Part shown: piece by piece, positions 44,905-57,051 of the stretch
How the letters are laid out: every line of letters starts with the position of its first letter
Position numbering within the stretch: position 1 is the first letter of the stretch
Source of the DNA: Osedax fenrisi
Taxonomy: Eukaryota > Annelida > Polychaeta > Sabellida > Siboglinidae
Direction of reading: 5' to 3'
NCBI GenBank assembly: GCA_964019155.1
Contig: OZ025240.1
Span: 24,791,536 to 24,855,535, forward strand
Length of the DNA: 64,000 bases
Made by a program: the position numbers and the translations under genes
The notes under the pieces: model-generated
What the model was told of the DNA's origin: nothing
The model's input: only the letters and a program-made list of their open reading frames with translations
The model's database searches: none

Positions 44905-46690
44905 AATGTATTGGCCAAAATGAGCCAATAGCCTTCTTTTTATAGTTGACAGAAGTGGTTCATCAGAGCATATTGCATCAATAATTATCTTGAAAACATA
45001 ATTATTCGTTTTCCTTTCTCGGTATATGATTCCTAGGATTCTTCTATATGATTTAGATTCTAATGCATTTATTCTTTTCTCTAGGGTTTCATTTAATGTC
45101 CATGTTTCACAACCATATAATAGAATAGATAGTATCAGATATTTTATAAGTGTATCTTGGTACGTAATGAGATGCTTCTGCTTTTCCATATTGTACTTGG
45201 TTTACCAGAGTACTAGGTTTACCAGAGACGAATTTGCTGTCGCCAATCTTATTTTAATCTGCTTTTCACTTTGTCCGTCTATTGTCAATTTAACTCTTAG
45301 ATATTGTAATTTGTCGACTGTTTCTAGTGTTTCACCGTTCATAGTTATAACGTTTGAATGGCTATTTAAAAATTCATTTATCATGATCTTGCTTTTTTTC
45401 CAGATTCACTTCCATACAGTATGCCGTTGAGCAGTTATATAATTTGTCTGTGAGCTGTTGTAATTCTGGAAGTGATCATGCAATTAAATCTATGTTATCT
45501 GCAAACATTAGGTTACAAATATTTAATCCTCCTAAGGCTATGGTTGAAGTATTGTTGTTGAGTGTCTTGCATAATTTTTTCCAAGAAAATATTAAATAGA
45601 GTTGGCGACAGGAGGCAACCTTGTCGTACTCCTACCGATGTCCGAAAGAAGTCTTCTTTGGTATCGTTAACTATCACTGCACTGTTCACATTTTTATATA
45701 GGGTTTCTATGATTGATATAAGGTATTCGTTAATATTAAAATGTCTCATTATATTCTATAGTCCATTATACACGGTCAAACGCATTTTTGAAGTTAATAA
45801 AATTGTGAAAAAGTTACTTTTCATGTTCAATGTGTTTTTCCGCCATAAGGTTGTGCTTCTTGTTTTCCTAAATCCAGCTTGTTTTTCTGCTAGAATACTT
45901 TTCACCATCGGATTTATTCGATTTAGAATTATTCTTATAAGATCTTGCTTGTGTGTGATAAGACTAACAATTCGGTAGTTTTCGCACTTCTTAAGATTTC
46001 CTTTCTTCGGAATTAGTATTATAAGTGATTAGCTTTACCTTTTTGTGAGATTTTTAATAGAATTTTCCACTTTCGACTTTAAAATCAGTAAGTTATCAAT
46101 TACTTCTACTTCTCGATTAATAAGTGTATTTGGGTCCGGATTTATTAGGTGATTATAAAGTTCATTACAGTCCATCTTTTTGCAATTTTAGTATCCTCCG
46201 ATATAGTATCGGCATATTTTTTTCAATCACTCTATTTTCTTCTTCGTTCTCGAATTTGTGAAAGCTTTGAGTGTTTGATAGGCACGTTTGGAGTGTATAC
46301 CATTTCGTATATCCTGTTCTATAGATAAACATTCTTTCTGTATCCATTTTTCTTTAGTATCTTTCATACCTTTTCTTAGTACTGAGTTGATCTTCCTATA
46401 CTCTTGTACATTCTCAGTTGAAGAGTTCTTTTTAGATTTTAATCTCCTCTTTCATCACATAAGTCAATAAGTTATTTTGTCATCCAAGAATTATTCTTAG
46501 TTCTCACTGCCCAGTACTTTTTCAGCTGTTTTTTTTTCAGAATGTCAGTAATCTCATTATAACTTGCATTTTTTGTTTGGCTTTGTATATCCATTTGGGT
46601 TAGCTTTACCATAATTTCCTGTTGAAATCTACTTTTAGTTTGTTCGTTTAAGAGTTTCTCTACGTCAAATTAGAACCTAGGTGTGGTGGA
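44905..46690 (-). pseudogene. Degenerate RTE-like LINE reverse transcriptase
   Basis: Read on the minus strand, broken frames follow RTE-type order. An N-terminal region comes first (about 46690-46100). Next are IPKKGNLKKCENYRIVSLI (about 46010-45960), AEKQAGFRKTRSTT and NIMRHFNINEYLISIIETLY. VGVRQGCLLSPTLFNIFLEK follows (about 45630-45570), then LMFADNIDLIA. The C-terminal LLYGCETWTLNETLEKRINA and RRILGI blocks are at about 45140-45040. The catalytic box reads FADN instead of FADD, and frameshifts and stops occur throughout. No endonuclease domain is seen upstream. Confidence 0.85.
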
Positions 46691-47600
46691 TTGGAGTGAG
46701 TGTTTGATCCAGTTTTGGGTATATCATAAAGACAGGATATTAATGTAAAGGCGAATTTGGTGACTGGAGATCGTATTTTTTTATTTTTGGTATTTTATAG
46801 TTAGAGATGTGAAGTAACTAGCAGATTTTAGGCAATTCTAGTATCCAGAGGCATCGTTTTTATTGTAGGAGAGGACAGTATACCATTAAGTATCAGGACG
46901 GTGTATAGATTATGTAATAGTCAATGGGCATAGGAGTTAAGAAGTCGTGGAGATAAGTATGGAGTAGAATGGGGTTTAAGTAAAAGTCTGAGATTAATCC
47001 TACTATGATGATGATATTAATATGTTGCGATTGATGGACATTATAAAAACTAGTTGGTTTAGGAGAGGCAAATTAAGTGAAATGATCCTCATTTATGTGA
47101 CTTAAGGCCTTAATAAGAACATAAGAATACAGTGATACCATTTATCTAATCGAGTTAAAAGATATAGATATAGTTATAATTAATATAATAAGTATTGTAT
47201 TACTAAAATTATTTAAAAAATATGTATATCTAATCTATTTCAGTTATTTTTTAAATATTTATCAGACCATATATGTATAATGAAATAATATATATTAATA
47301 TATTAATTTAATAGTGATTATAGTATACTATTATGTTATCGTGCCCATAAAGTTAAATATAAGTCTGTGAATACTTATCTTGAACAATGTCACTATCTAT
47401 ATGTTGTGGATCTATTCTGAATTTTAAGTGTGAGGTGAAATCACTAAAATCGAGATCAACATGTTCTAGGTTTGACCCACGATCTTTTCATATTGTTCAC
47501 TTGTACTATTTTAATAGAAGTACGTTGTAAAACACCTATTCATATTAAGCGCCGCGTTACATAAAATGTATTTCATAGTATGACAACCTAATCACTCTAA
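46691..47600. other. AT-rich stretch, possibly LINE-derived on its left
   Basis: 46780-47050 is less AT-rich and may be further decayed retroelement sequence. No frame is convincing. Confidence 0.3.
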
Positions 47601-47717
47601 ACGCGATACAACACATATTATATGATCGACAATGAGCACAACTCTACACGTTACCTACACAGTGTGGCCCCTATTGTTCCAAGTAACGCGTACCTACGTG
47701 CCGTACCTGGTGTGGCC

Positions 47718-48000
47718 TGTTGCGGCGTCCTTGCGGAACCAGCGTACCTCGCCGGCGGTCAACGGGGCGCAGAGGTCAAGCGAATCTAGGTCGGCGGTGG
47801 CGGTGCCGGTGTCGTGGGGGCTACGCCAACAGTACTGGCAGGCTTCGCGGTCGCAGAAAGCCGGGGGGTGCTGGGAATGGGCGTCGACGTCGTCCGACGA
47901 GTAGACGCTACAGCAACGGTCATTGTTGTTGTGGTCATCGCTGTCCGTACTGTAGTCGCTACTGTGAAGACCATCTCACGGAGATCTCAGCATCACTACT
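47718..48000 (-). pseudogene. Truncated duplicate of DDHD1 exon 1
   Basis: Minus-strand sequence closely matches 38790-39079 and its upstream TA tract (homology continues to about 48100). It encodes the start, the SSDYSTDSDDHNN and CDREACQYCWRSPHD regions and EVRWFRKDAAT. Codon 6 is TGA where the gene has GGA, and two codons are missing in the DLDLDSLD stretch. Homology stops inside the WWE-like block, and no further DDHD1 exon follows. A GT (gtacgg) lies shortly after the break. Confidence 0.85.
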
Positions 48001-48146
48001 CGGGAGTGTTTGTATTCCTTCTCTGTGATCGACCTGATAGATCAATATACATATATATTACTATTTATATTTATATATATATATATATGGTTCTCTGTAT
48101 AATATAGTTGCTTAGGAGTGATTGGATTAGTTAGGAAAGGTGTCAA

Positions 48147-48440
48147 TACACACCGTACTGTCACGTTATATCATATCATACTTTCAGACCACCGTACTGT
48201 CACGTTATATCATATTGTAATGTCACGTTACATCATATCATACTTCCAGACCACCGTATTGTCACGTTATATCATATCATGATGTCCCCTCTAGCACAAC
48301 GTACTGTCACGTAACATAATATCATACTTTCAGACCACCGTACTGTCACGTAACATAATATCATACTTTCAGTACACCGTAACATCATATCATACTATCA
48401 CCTTCCAGCACAACTAACTGTCATGTTACTTCAAATCGTA
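48147..48440. repeat. Degenerate minisatellite of about 39 bp
   Basis: CACCGTACTGTCACGTTATA followed by TCATATCATACTTTCAGAC recurs about seven times with deletions. Confidence 0.8.
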
Positions 48441-48900
48441 CTATCAACTTCATTAAAAGATGCCTTCAATTAACACGACTGAGTTAATATCAATGACTAA
48501 TACGACACCCGTATAATAAACTTACTTCATATAATATAGGTAACATAAAAGTCCAGTCATTAGGAGCTTCATATATTGCATTTATAAATATTATTAATCA
48601 TTCTTATACATCTTATGAGCCTGGTATAAACCTGAATAATTTTAATTAAAAATATATAAATGTTTATTAAAATAAAAATGCACAAGTGGATATGGAAATA
48701 ATTGATAAGAAGTCTATGAGATGTATAAGAATTTTTTTTTTACAAAATTAATATTATTTAATAATGAATAATATACATTTATACTTTTTATTATATTATT
48801 ATCTATATTATCATATTTTTTATAATTATTATAACTTATATTATTATTTATTTAATATATTATTTTATGTAATATTTAAATTACATAGAATAACATATTT
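48441..48900. other. AT-rich stretch, no gene seen
   Basis: The 62-codon plus-strand frame at 48764-48952 is rich in Tyr, Leu and Phe, has no recognisable pattern and overlaps the tandem repeat. It is not called. Confidence 0.4.
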
Positions 48901-49682
48901 GATTATAATCAGAGTTTATCAATATAATAAATTACAATTTTACGAATTGTAATGCTTTACGATTTAATTATATATGTAAAATATATTAAATTATGTATAT
49001 CATATAGTATATTATATACTGTATACATGATATGCAGTGTTTTATTATTTTAAAATGTATATTTATCATTTATTTAATATATTATAATTACGATATATTA
49101 TATTAAAGATATACTCTTAATATAACATTGGAATACTAATTTTTATTTCTTTAATATATTATTAAAATAATAATTATCGGAACTTTACATTTTAATAAAT
49201 ATTTAAACTATATTTTTGAAATTTTTACTTTATTTGAGTATAAAATAATCTGTAAATAATATATTTATATTTGATTATAATCAGAGTTTATCAATATAAT
49301 AAATTACAATTTTACGAATTGTAATGCTTTACGATTTAATTATATATGTAAAATATATTAAATTATGTATATCATATAGTCATCGATATAAAGAAACTTT
49401 CTTTATATCGATGCATATAGTATATTATATACTGTATACATGATATGCATGTTTTATTATATTAAAATGTATATTTATCATTTATTTAATATATTATAAT
49501 TACGATATATTATATTAAAAATATACTCTTAATATAACATTGGAATACTAATTTGTATTTCTTTAATATATTATTAAAATAATAATTATCGGAACTTTAC
49601 ATTTTAATAAATATTTAAACTATATTTTTTAAATTTTTACTTTATTTGAGTATAAAATAATCTGTAAATAATATATTTATAT
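48901..49682. repeat. 371-bp tandem repeat, two units
   Basis: Unit 1 (48901-49271) and unit 2 (49272-49682) both start GATTATAATCAGAGTTTATC and are nearly identical. Unit 2 is longer because of the 33-bp palindrome plus its 8-bp duplication. A partial third copy of the unit end lies at 49770-49862. Confidence 0.9.
49381..49413. mobile_element. 33-bp perfect palindrome with 8-bp target duplication
   Basis: Two 16-bp arms (CATCGATATAAAGAAA and its complement) flank a single C. CATATAGT is present on both sides (49373-49380 and 49414-49421). Tandem unit 1 has the uninterrupted site with one CATATAGT, so this is an insertion. The arms equal the termini of the 487-bp element at 51282-51768. Confidence 0.9.
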
Positions 49683-50397
49683 TAGCTTAATTAATAGTAA
49701 TAGCATAGATTTATTATTTCATATATTTGTAATGTATTATATAATTAAACTTCAATTTAAATACATACAATTTTAATAAATATTAAAACATATTTTTGAA
49801 ATTATTACTTTATTTGAGTATAAAAAGAATCTGTGAATAATATAAGTATATTAGCTTAATTACTATTAAGGGCACCAGCTACTTATAAACAGTATACATG
49901 TAAAAGATAGGAAAAATAGCATGTTTTAAAAATGTATAAACTCTTATAATATTAAAGTTTTTGTAATAATTTTTTAACAATCTTATTATAAACATATAGC
50001 TTTATCATATGGTTGAATATATTTTAATAATTATTAACATAACTATATAAAAATGATTAATTATAAAAAAAATAATTAATTAAGATATTTATCACAAATT
50101 ATCACTAAATTTACAATTTATATAAATTTACATATATTATATATATAGAATAATTAATCATACTGTTCATTTATATATTATATATAATATTGTGAAAATT
50201 TGAAGAAAAAATATTCAATATTGAATAAGAAGACATTAATTGGAGATATACAAAATGCAAAATAATTATTCTGAGTAAATCAAGTTTAAAGTTTTTTGTT
50301 TTTTAAATTAATTCTTAAATTATATATAGTTACTAATTTATATATTTTACTTATAAATGATAGTAAAAATATAATTATACATATAAATTTATTTTAA

Positions 50398-53219
50398 TTA
50401 TATGTTTGCACATCCTGCAGCATATGCATTGTCTTGGGAATCTTGATTTTTCCTCTTCCTCTTCTTCTTCATCTTCATCTTCATCTTTGTAGCATCCAAG
50501 CATCGTATTCTGTCTTGTAATAAGGCATATTTTGTCACCGATTCCAAAGAATATCCTATCAAGCCATCAAATTCAAATGAATAGGCCTGCATTCCAAAGT
50601 TAAATGTCGATACTGCCTTTGATACAGAAAATGCCAAAGTATGGTATGAGCAAAAACTGGCCTAAAATATTTGAATATAATTAATAAAATATAATACAAT
50701 TAATAAAAATGTATATATATACCTTTGAACATTGAGACCAGATAACATTATGAAGGCTTTCATTTGCATTTTGAGTTCCACCTCTCAGGCACGCAGATAA
50801 TAAATGGTCTGAACTCATTCGCTCATAAACTTTTTTTACATATGGGGCTATTTTTGCATTAATATGTATCGTCAATAAATCTTTGTGCTTCGGCATTTCT
50901 TTTAATCATGTATGATTTTATTTATTATTAATTTATACACCGATATTATATTTATATATTATATGAACCTTCATCTTTTGCTTTCTTGTAATCACAATAT
51001 TTTCCACATAATTCATGATTCGGCACTTCATCAGTTGATCTAACATGGTCAAAGGTAGCCCATATAGCCTGGTACATTTCTTCCTTAGTAGATTTATGGA
51101 TCTATAGGATAATATATTCATTATAATATATTTGTAATTCAATATATTTGATATAGTATTTATTATTAGTCATTTTTATTGATGAATAAGTTTTTAACTG
51201 TAAATTTATTATAATATATTTTTATTTAAAAGTAATTAAATATTATGTTTATTAGTAAGATATATAATTTAGAGTAATTATCATCGATATAAAGAAAGTG
51301 GATAAGCGATTGAATGTAGTGTATGGCACTATCCGCTACGAGCGCTGCAGTCGAAACCCACTATCTGGCCCACTACTTTTTATTTATAATAATATGTATT
51401 TATCATATATATATTGATAATCACTACCAATTTTAATGTACTATCTATACTAAAAATAAAATTATATTTTTAAAATACATAATATCAACATTCCTCGTAA
51501 TTTTGTGTATTTAAATTGAAGTTATAATACTATTTTATTGATTTTATTGATATTTATAATTTAAATCCATTGAGATAGATAGAAGTCACTTCAATCTATT
51601 TCGACGAAAAGACTACTGTTTCAATATTTGACATATATAATATGACTAATATCCAATCAAAATCACTGATACCATTTTGTTAATTTATCGATAAAAGTGT
51701 CATTCACGTGTCTATCTTTTACATGCATTGCGTGCATCAATTGCTTATCCACTTTCTTTATATCGATGGTAATTATATGTTATTCGAATTGAAATTATAT
51801 TACTAACTGAATTTCTATAGTAGCTAGAAAGCTTATCAATAACTTTTCCCGTGAGTTGACCATATCCATTTCCTCCAGTAGTTACTTTATCTTTTGCGGC
51901 AATATTCGAAATTTTCCTAAGATGATAACCTAATCTTTTATGTACGTGATTGATGCATTCTTCTTTTTGTACATCGTATATCTTTGAAACAGCAGTATGA
52001 GCCTTAGAATCACCATCCGATAATATAATAGTATACCGCAGGCCATTCTTCTCGACTGAACGCCTCCACATTAGTTCCGCAGCATGAACCTGAAATAGAA
52101 AAAAAATGAAGAGCATAAAATATATTACACAAATATATATTATATTTATATATATTAAATAGATTAATATTATTACATTTGTATATACCTCCATTGCTCC
52201 AGCAGTTCCTGAATAATGTCTTGTACAATCATGTTCTCGTTTAGGGGGTCCTTGTTTTAAAATATTTTCACATATCTATAGATATACATTTTACTTGACA
52301 TTAGTTAATTAATTTATATCAATGCGATATTATTACCTGACAATATTTCGACATAATAACAAAGTCAATAACGTAGCCGGTGTAGTAATCAATAACTGCA
52401 GCAAATCCATATTTAGAAACATATCCACGCTTCATCCATGATCCATCAAATGTTACAACTCTATCAGTGGTTGACCCTTCTATGTCATGAATGTCATCCA
52501 TTATTAATGATACCGCTTTCTTACACATATTTGCTGCAATCTATTATTTGAATAAAAATATAATTGTTGAATTTGGCACAATATTTATATTATAATGAAT
52601 ATAATTGTACAAATTATTATGAAAGTTTAAATATCATACACGAATTATATTTATTTTATTCATGTAAAATTAAATATTATAAATATATTATATGTATATA
52701 TAAATTATTATAGAAATATTAAGGTAATATAATGTTACTAACAGTTAACGACATTTTAGACATCTCTTTAGTAATCCAATCGTAAATCCTGTGGCAGAAT
52801 GCAGGCAAACCCAGATGACGCAGTACTCCAGTCAGCGACTTGTAACGTATACCTGCAAATAGAGAACCTTTTACTGCAAGAATATTGTAATAGAATTTAG
52901 ATTTATTATTATTCATATCTATCCTTTTAGTTGACCAGGACTCATATATAACAGTCTCGCAACTGCTACAGTAAAGATGCAAGTGTTCACAAAGCCCCAT
53001 GTTTCCAAGCAGCTTGATTTCTATTTTACTTTCTTTACACCTCGAACAAATCAATACGGTAAACATTGCAATTAGGGAATCCAAAGAAAACAGCACATTT
53101 TTATCCAGTTTTTTAGTCTGAATATCAACAAAATCATACGAAGAAATCTTCCTATAACTTGTACTGTTGTCTAGGTTGACCTATATGAGAAATATGTACT
53201 TATATATTTATCCATATAG

Positions 53220-53278
<59 letters not shown>

Positions 53279-53834
53279 AAATATTATACCTAATACATAT
53301 ATGAAATATTTGTTCTATGTTTTGATATAAATTATAGTATATACATTATATCAAATGCATATATGAAATTGTCTCAATATTTATTAGATATAAAGTATAT
53401 TAGATATAAAGTATATTATATATATATATATATTATATATAATAAATTATATATATATATATACCTTATAAATATTATATAAAATGCATATGAAATTTTC
53501 TCAATATTTATTTGATATAAAGTATAGTATATATATATTATATATTATAAATCATATTTAGTTTATGTTGTTTAATTAAGTAAATAATTTTTAAATATAT
53601 ATAACACAAAAAAATATATGTTATATAAAATATATATTTAATAATCACTTACTAAATAAATATAACTTCATATTTATTTATGAGTAAATTTAAATTTATA
53701 AATATATTTTAAATTTAAATTATTTACCATGATGAAAAACTCGTTATTTAAAATTATGTTATATATAATAAACAAACCTTTTTAGCACATGTATTCTTCT
53801 CCATTTTTCTAGCTCTTTTAGATTTAAGAGGCAT
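50398..53834 (-). CDS. Kolobok-like (Mutator-like domain) transposase, 8 exons, 545 residues
   Basis: The exons are 53834-53778, 53180-52739, 52533-52337, 52275-52189, 52089-51808, 51101-50969, 50898-50723 and 50661-50398. All phases agree, giving 1638 nt without a stop or frameshift. It begins MPLKSKRARKMEKNTC, a basic N-terminus. Exon 2 has paired cysteines ICSRCKES and CEHLHLYCSSC, suggesting a zinc-binding part. The DDE-type residues are TFDGSW (Asp196), LSDGDSK (Asp286/288) and TQNANESLHN (Glu446), with CINHVHKRLG and HELCGKYCDY between them. The C-terminus has a lysine run KMKMKMKKKRKRK, a possible nuclear signal. The protein would bind the TIRs and cut and paste the element. Seven AT-rich introns are unusual for a transposon gene. 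Family assignment is from motifs; activity is not shown. Confidence 0.85.
51282..51768. mobile_element. 487-bp inverted-repeat element with perfect 8-bp duplication, in a transposase intron
   Basis: CATCGATATAAAGAAAGTGG opens both inverted ends. The terminal repeats extend about 31 bp with one mismatch. GTAATTAT flanks both sides (51274-51281 and 51769-51776). It fills most of intron 5 of the transposase gene. It encodes no transposase. Confidence 0.9.
53220..53272. repeat. (TA)n tract in transposase intron 1
   Basis: Alternating TA. Related AT blocks continue to about 53560 with a repeated AAATTGTCTCAATATTTATT-like segment. Confidence 0.8.
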
Positions 53835-54532
53835 AGTGTTTATTTGTAAATATACTGTATTTACAAATAAAATGTAACTTGAAATTCAAAATATAGATGT
53901 AAATCGTATTTGAAAATATGAATAATCTTTCAGTTTAAAATGGATTCCAGAAAGGAAGTCATGTGATGCAAATCACACAGATATAGAATTAATAATACAA
54001 TACATAAACAAACATTAATTTGCTTTTTAAAATTCGAAAATTTATAGTATATTCAGTTTTTAAATAATTAGTTTGTACATGTTATATTTATGACATGTCA
54101 AATTAATTCCTAAATTAATTTTATTATTTATTTACCTACATTGATGTTTTAAAAATGATCGTTATATATGAAATAATTCTCATAGAAACATAATTTTAAC
54201 ATCATTTTAATCACAATATGTTGTATAAGTTACATATAATATAAAAAAAAAAAGTTTAAATAATTTTTTTTACATAATTTGAAGGGTAGCCCGTGCCCTT
54301 AATAACAACGATTTAGTAATACATATATTTGTAATTTATTACATAATTAAACATTTTATTAACTTATAAATAACTTATAAATAACATTTTAAATATAGTT
54401 TTTAAAATAATATATATTTTTACATAAATATGTTTTCCCATAAGGATGTTTTCTAGAGTCGCCCAAGATGGCGGCAGCTCTCTCCGCATTGGTAGAAATA
54501 ATTTTTGTTGAACGAATAGCGAATGCGCTATC

Positions 54533-54591
54533 CATAGAGCTAGAGAGAAACTCTCTAGCTCTATGGCTAAACATTTCTCTCTAGCTCTATG
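54533..54591. mobile_element. CATAGAGC-type palindrome plus an extra half
   Basis: A 33-bp palindrome with 15-bp perfect arms CATAGAGCTAGAGAG sits at 54533-54565. It is followed by a lone right arm TTTCTCTCTAGCTCTATG ending at 54591. No clear 8-bp duplication is seen. A second palindrome, CAAGGACA/TGTCCTTG, lies at about 54604-54623. Confidence 0.7.
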
Positions 54592-54654
54592 GTACTCTAT
54601 ATCCAAGGACATACGTGTCCTTGCTATATCTATGAGTAGGGTGCATAAATCAGA

Positions 54655-55065
54655 TATATAAATAACGTCCACCTTGAACTCTGACATTCTTATAATAATA
54701 AACGGCGGCCTGATATCAGATAATTTTTATATGAATATTTAATATAATATCATATAATTATTATAATAATTATATAATATAATATGATTTATATTAAATA
54801 TAATAATTATATATTTAATTATTGAATTAATATAATATAATTTAATAATTAAATTAATAAATATTAAATAAATATAATTATTATAATATTCTTATTAAAT
54901 TGACTTACAGTTTAAAGTTACTTATACTTTACGATTTTAATATTAATTTATTATACTACATTATAATAATATAGTTGATGTAAATTATTGTATTAATGTA
55001 ATGATATTAAATTTAATAAATCTAGAATGTAGTTAATTAAATAATAAATGTTATTACTAGAATTT
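54655..55065. repeat. Dispersed AT-rich repeat, copy 2
   Basis: Same segment as 43459-43915, including AACGGCGGCCTGATATCAGA near its left end. Confidence 0.75.
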
Positions 55066-55071
55066 AATACC

Positions 55072-55410
55072 AGTAAACTCGGACCACTTTTGAAGTAAAC
55101 TCGGACTACTTTTTAAAAACATAAAGAAGATTCGGACCACTTTTAAAATGATTATATATTGTATATTTCTATAATATAATATGCTTTAATTTACTTAATT
55201 ATATTTGTTAAATAAATTATAAAAAAGAGTCAATATGATATTTTTTTGGAATTATATATTTAAAGAGGTAAACATTTAATTTGAACTCGGACCACTTTTG
55301 AAGTAAACTCGGACCACTTATTAAAAACACAAAGAAGATTCGGACCAACCGTATAAACTATATATTGTATATTTCTAAAATATAATATGCTTTAATTTAA
55401 TAAGTTATAA
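55072..55410. repeat. Two direct copies of a CTCGGACCACTTTT repeat
   Basis: AACTCGGACCACTTTTGAAG, then AAAGAAGATTCGGACCA and TAATATGCTTTAATTTA appear in order at about 55076-55200 and 55285-55402. Confidence 0.75.
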
Positions 55411-55510
55411 GTTAAAGGTATACTTTCACTGTATATAATTATATTTTTATTTAATTATTAAAGACGTTTTCCTTTATAAAGAGTCATTTAATATGATATA
55501 AATATATATA

Positions 55511-56284
55511 CAGTAAAACCTCTCTATAAGAAACTATTTCTTTTCAGTACATTTTTCCTTATAGGGTTTTTTCCTAGAGAGGTTTTCTTATAAAGAGGTT
55601 TTTATTTTCCAATGAATTTAAGAATTAATTTATAATTGAAAATGCATTATATAACCTATAGGTTATATATATATATATATATAGTATATTTATTTTGTAT
55701 AATGTTTTTAAATGTATACTGTATTGTTTGCGCTTATACATGTTAATCCATAATGAAACATAATGACATTTTATTAGATTTACATTAGCAATTATAAATT
55801 ATGAATCATCATTGATGAATATAATATAATTAATATAATATTCATAATAATCTATTATTTAACAATTAATTGTATAATATATTAAATTGTATCATCAATA
55901 CACAAGGATATTTAAGTATTATTTAAGAAATAATTAGAAATAATTAAGGATATAATAACACTTAATTAATTTTCATAAATTTATGGATATACAATAACAT
56001 TTATTAATTAATTTTAATTCATTTCAAGCTATTTATGTAATATAAAATATTTTTAAGAACAACAAATATCTTTTATAATAATTAATTGTTATCAATATAC
56101 AATACTTCTATTTATTTATAATTATTTTGTATATTTTTATACTATAAGTTTCTTATAAAGAGGTTTTTCTTATATTTTTCTTATAAGATTTTCTTATTAA
56201 GAGGTTTTTTAATGTGGAAAAGGTTGAATTCCAACCAAATGTGTGAACAATTTTCTTATAAAGAGGTTTCTTATATAGAGGTTT

Positions 56285-56288
<4 letters not shown>
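55511..56288. mobile_element. pogo-like (Tc1/mariner) non-autonomous element
   Basis: The left end CAGTAAAACCTCTCTATAAG follows TA. The reversed right end AGTAAAACCTCTATATAAGA is followed by TA. Ends of the type CAGTAAAACCTCTATA are typical of pogo/Emigrant-like elements. CTTATAAAGAGGTTT recurs near both ends. There is no transposase frame. Confidence 0.8.
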
Positions 56289-56319
<31 letters not shown>

Positions 56320-56439
56320 TAAATAATATATATTATTATTATAAATAAATTACAAAATATTAAAATAAATTATATTATTATTAAAATAATAATATTTACA
56401 TTAATAATACAAATTACAAATTATAACTTAATTATAATT

Positions 56440-56960
56440 CAAATATTTTACGTGCATAGGTTACCAATATATTTATTTGAAAGCCCGTTAAATTTCAAGT
56501 AGAAGTAATATATAATATTTGTATAATAATATAACGTAGTCACTATGATAGTTATAAGCAAACTCAGTTTGAAACTGTTATATTTAAGTATACGATTTAT
56601 TTTTCTAATAAATTTAATTTCTAATCAGATATTTACACATTATTGTTAAATTATAAATAACTAATTATAATTCAAATGTTTTATAACACGTATACGTGCA
56701 TAGGGTACAGATATATTTTTAAAAGCCCGTTAAATTTTAATTAGAAGTTATAGATAATATGTGTATAATAAGATAACACAATGATAAGTTAACTTTTAAG
56801 GATACTAATGAATTATTTTTCTTATACATTTTATTCCCATTAGAATGTATACAATTTATGATTAGTTAAAGTATAAGTTAAAAATAAATCAATTATAATC
56901 AGAATATTATACATGCATGGTAGATCGATAGAGTTGTAAAATATAAACGAAAAAATGTTA
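56440..56960. repeat. Diverged repeat with AAAGCCCGTTAAATTT core
   Basis: Two clear units (about 56450-56545 and 56690-56790) share CGTGCATAGG, AAAGCCCGTTAAATTT and GTATAATAA in order. A faint third lies at about 56910. Related units occur at 62985-63310. Confidence 0.6.
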
Positions 56961-57051
56961 GTAGTATTTAAAATATATAATCTAGTTATTTTTATAATTA
57001 AATCAGACTATTAATTCACATAATATATATCACAAATACTAAAAAAATAAG

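Larger units (their letters stand above)
49870..54298 (-). mobile_element. Complete Kolobok-like DNA transposon, 4429 bp
   Basis: The termini GGGCACCAGCTAC and, reversed at the right, GGGCACGGGCTAC match at 11 of 13 positions. TTAA flanks both sides (49866-49869 and 54299-54302), the target duplication typical of Kolobok and piggyBac. The joined flanks resemble 49675-49760 in the adjacent repeat, an empty site. The encoded transposase is of the Mutator-like/Kolobok type, not piggyBac. One 487-bp element is nested in it. Confidence 0.82.

Noticed and set aside
45026..45978. Plus-strand frames of 134 and 138 codons
   Set aside because: Antisense to the RTE-like reverse transcriptase, whose minus-strand reading shows clear family motifs.
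49870..54298. piggyBac assignment based on TTAA flanks
   Set aside because: The transposase shows DGSW, DGDSK and NANES blocks of the Mutator-like/Kolobok type, not piggyBac motifs.
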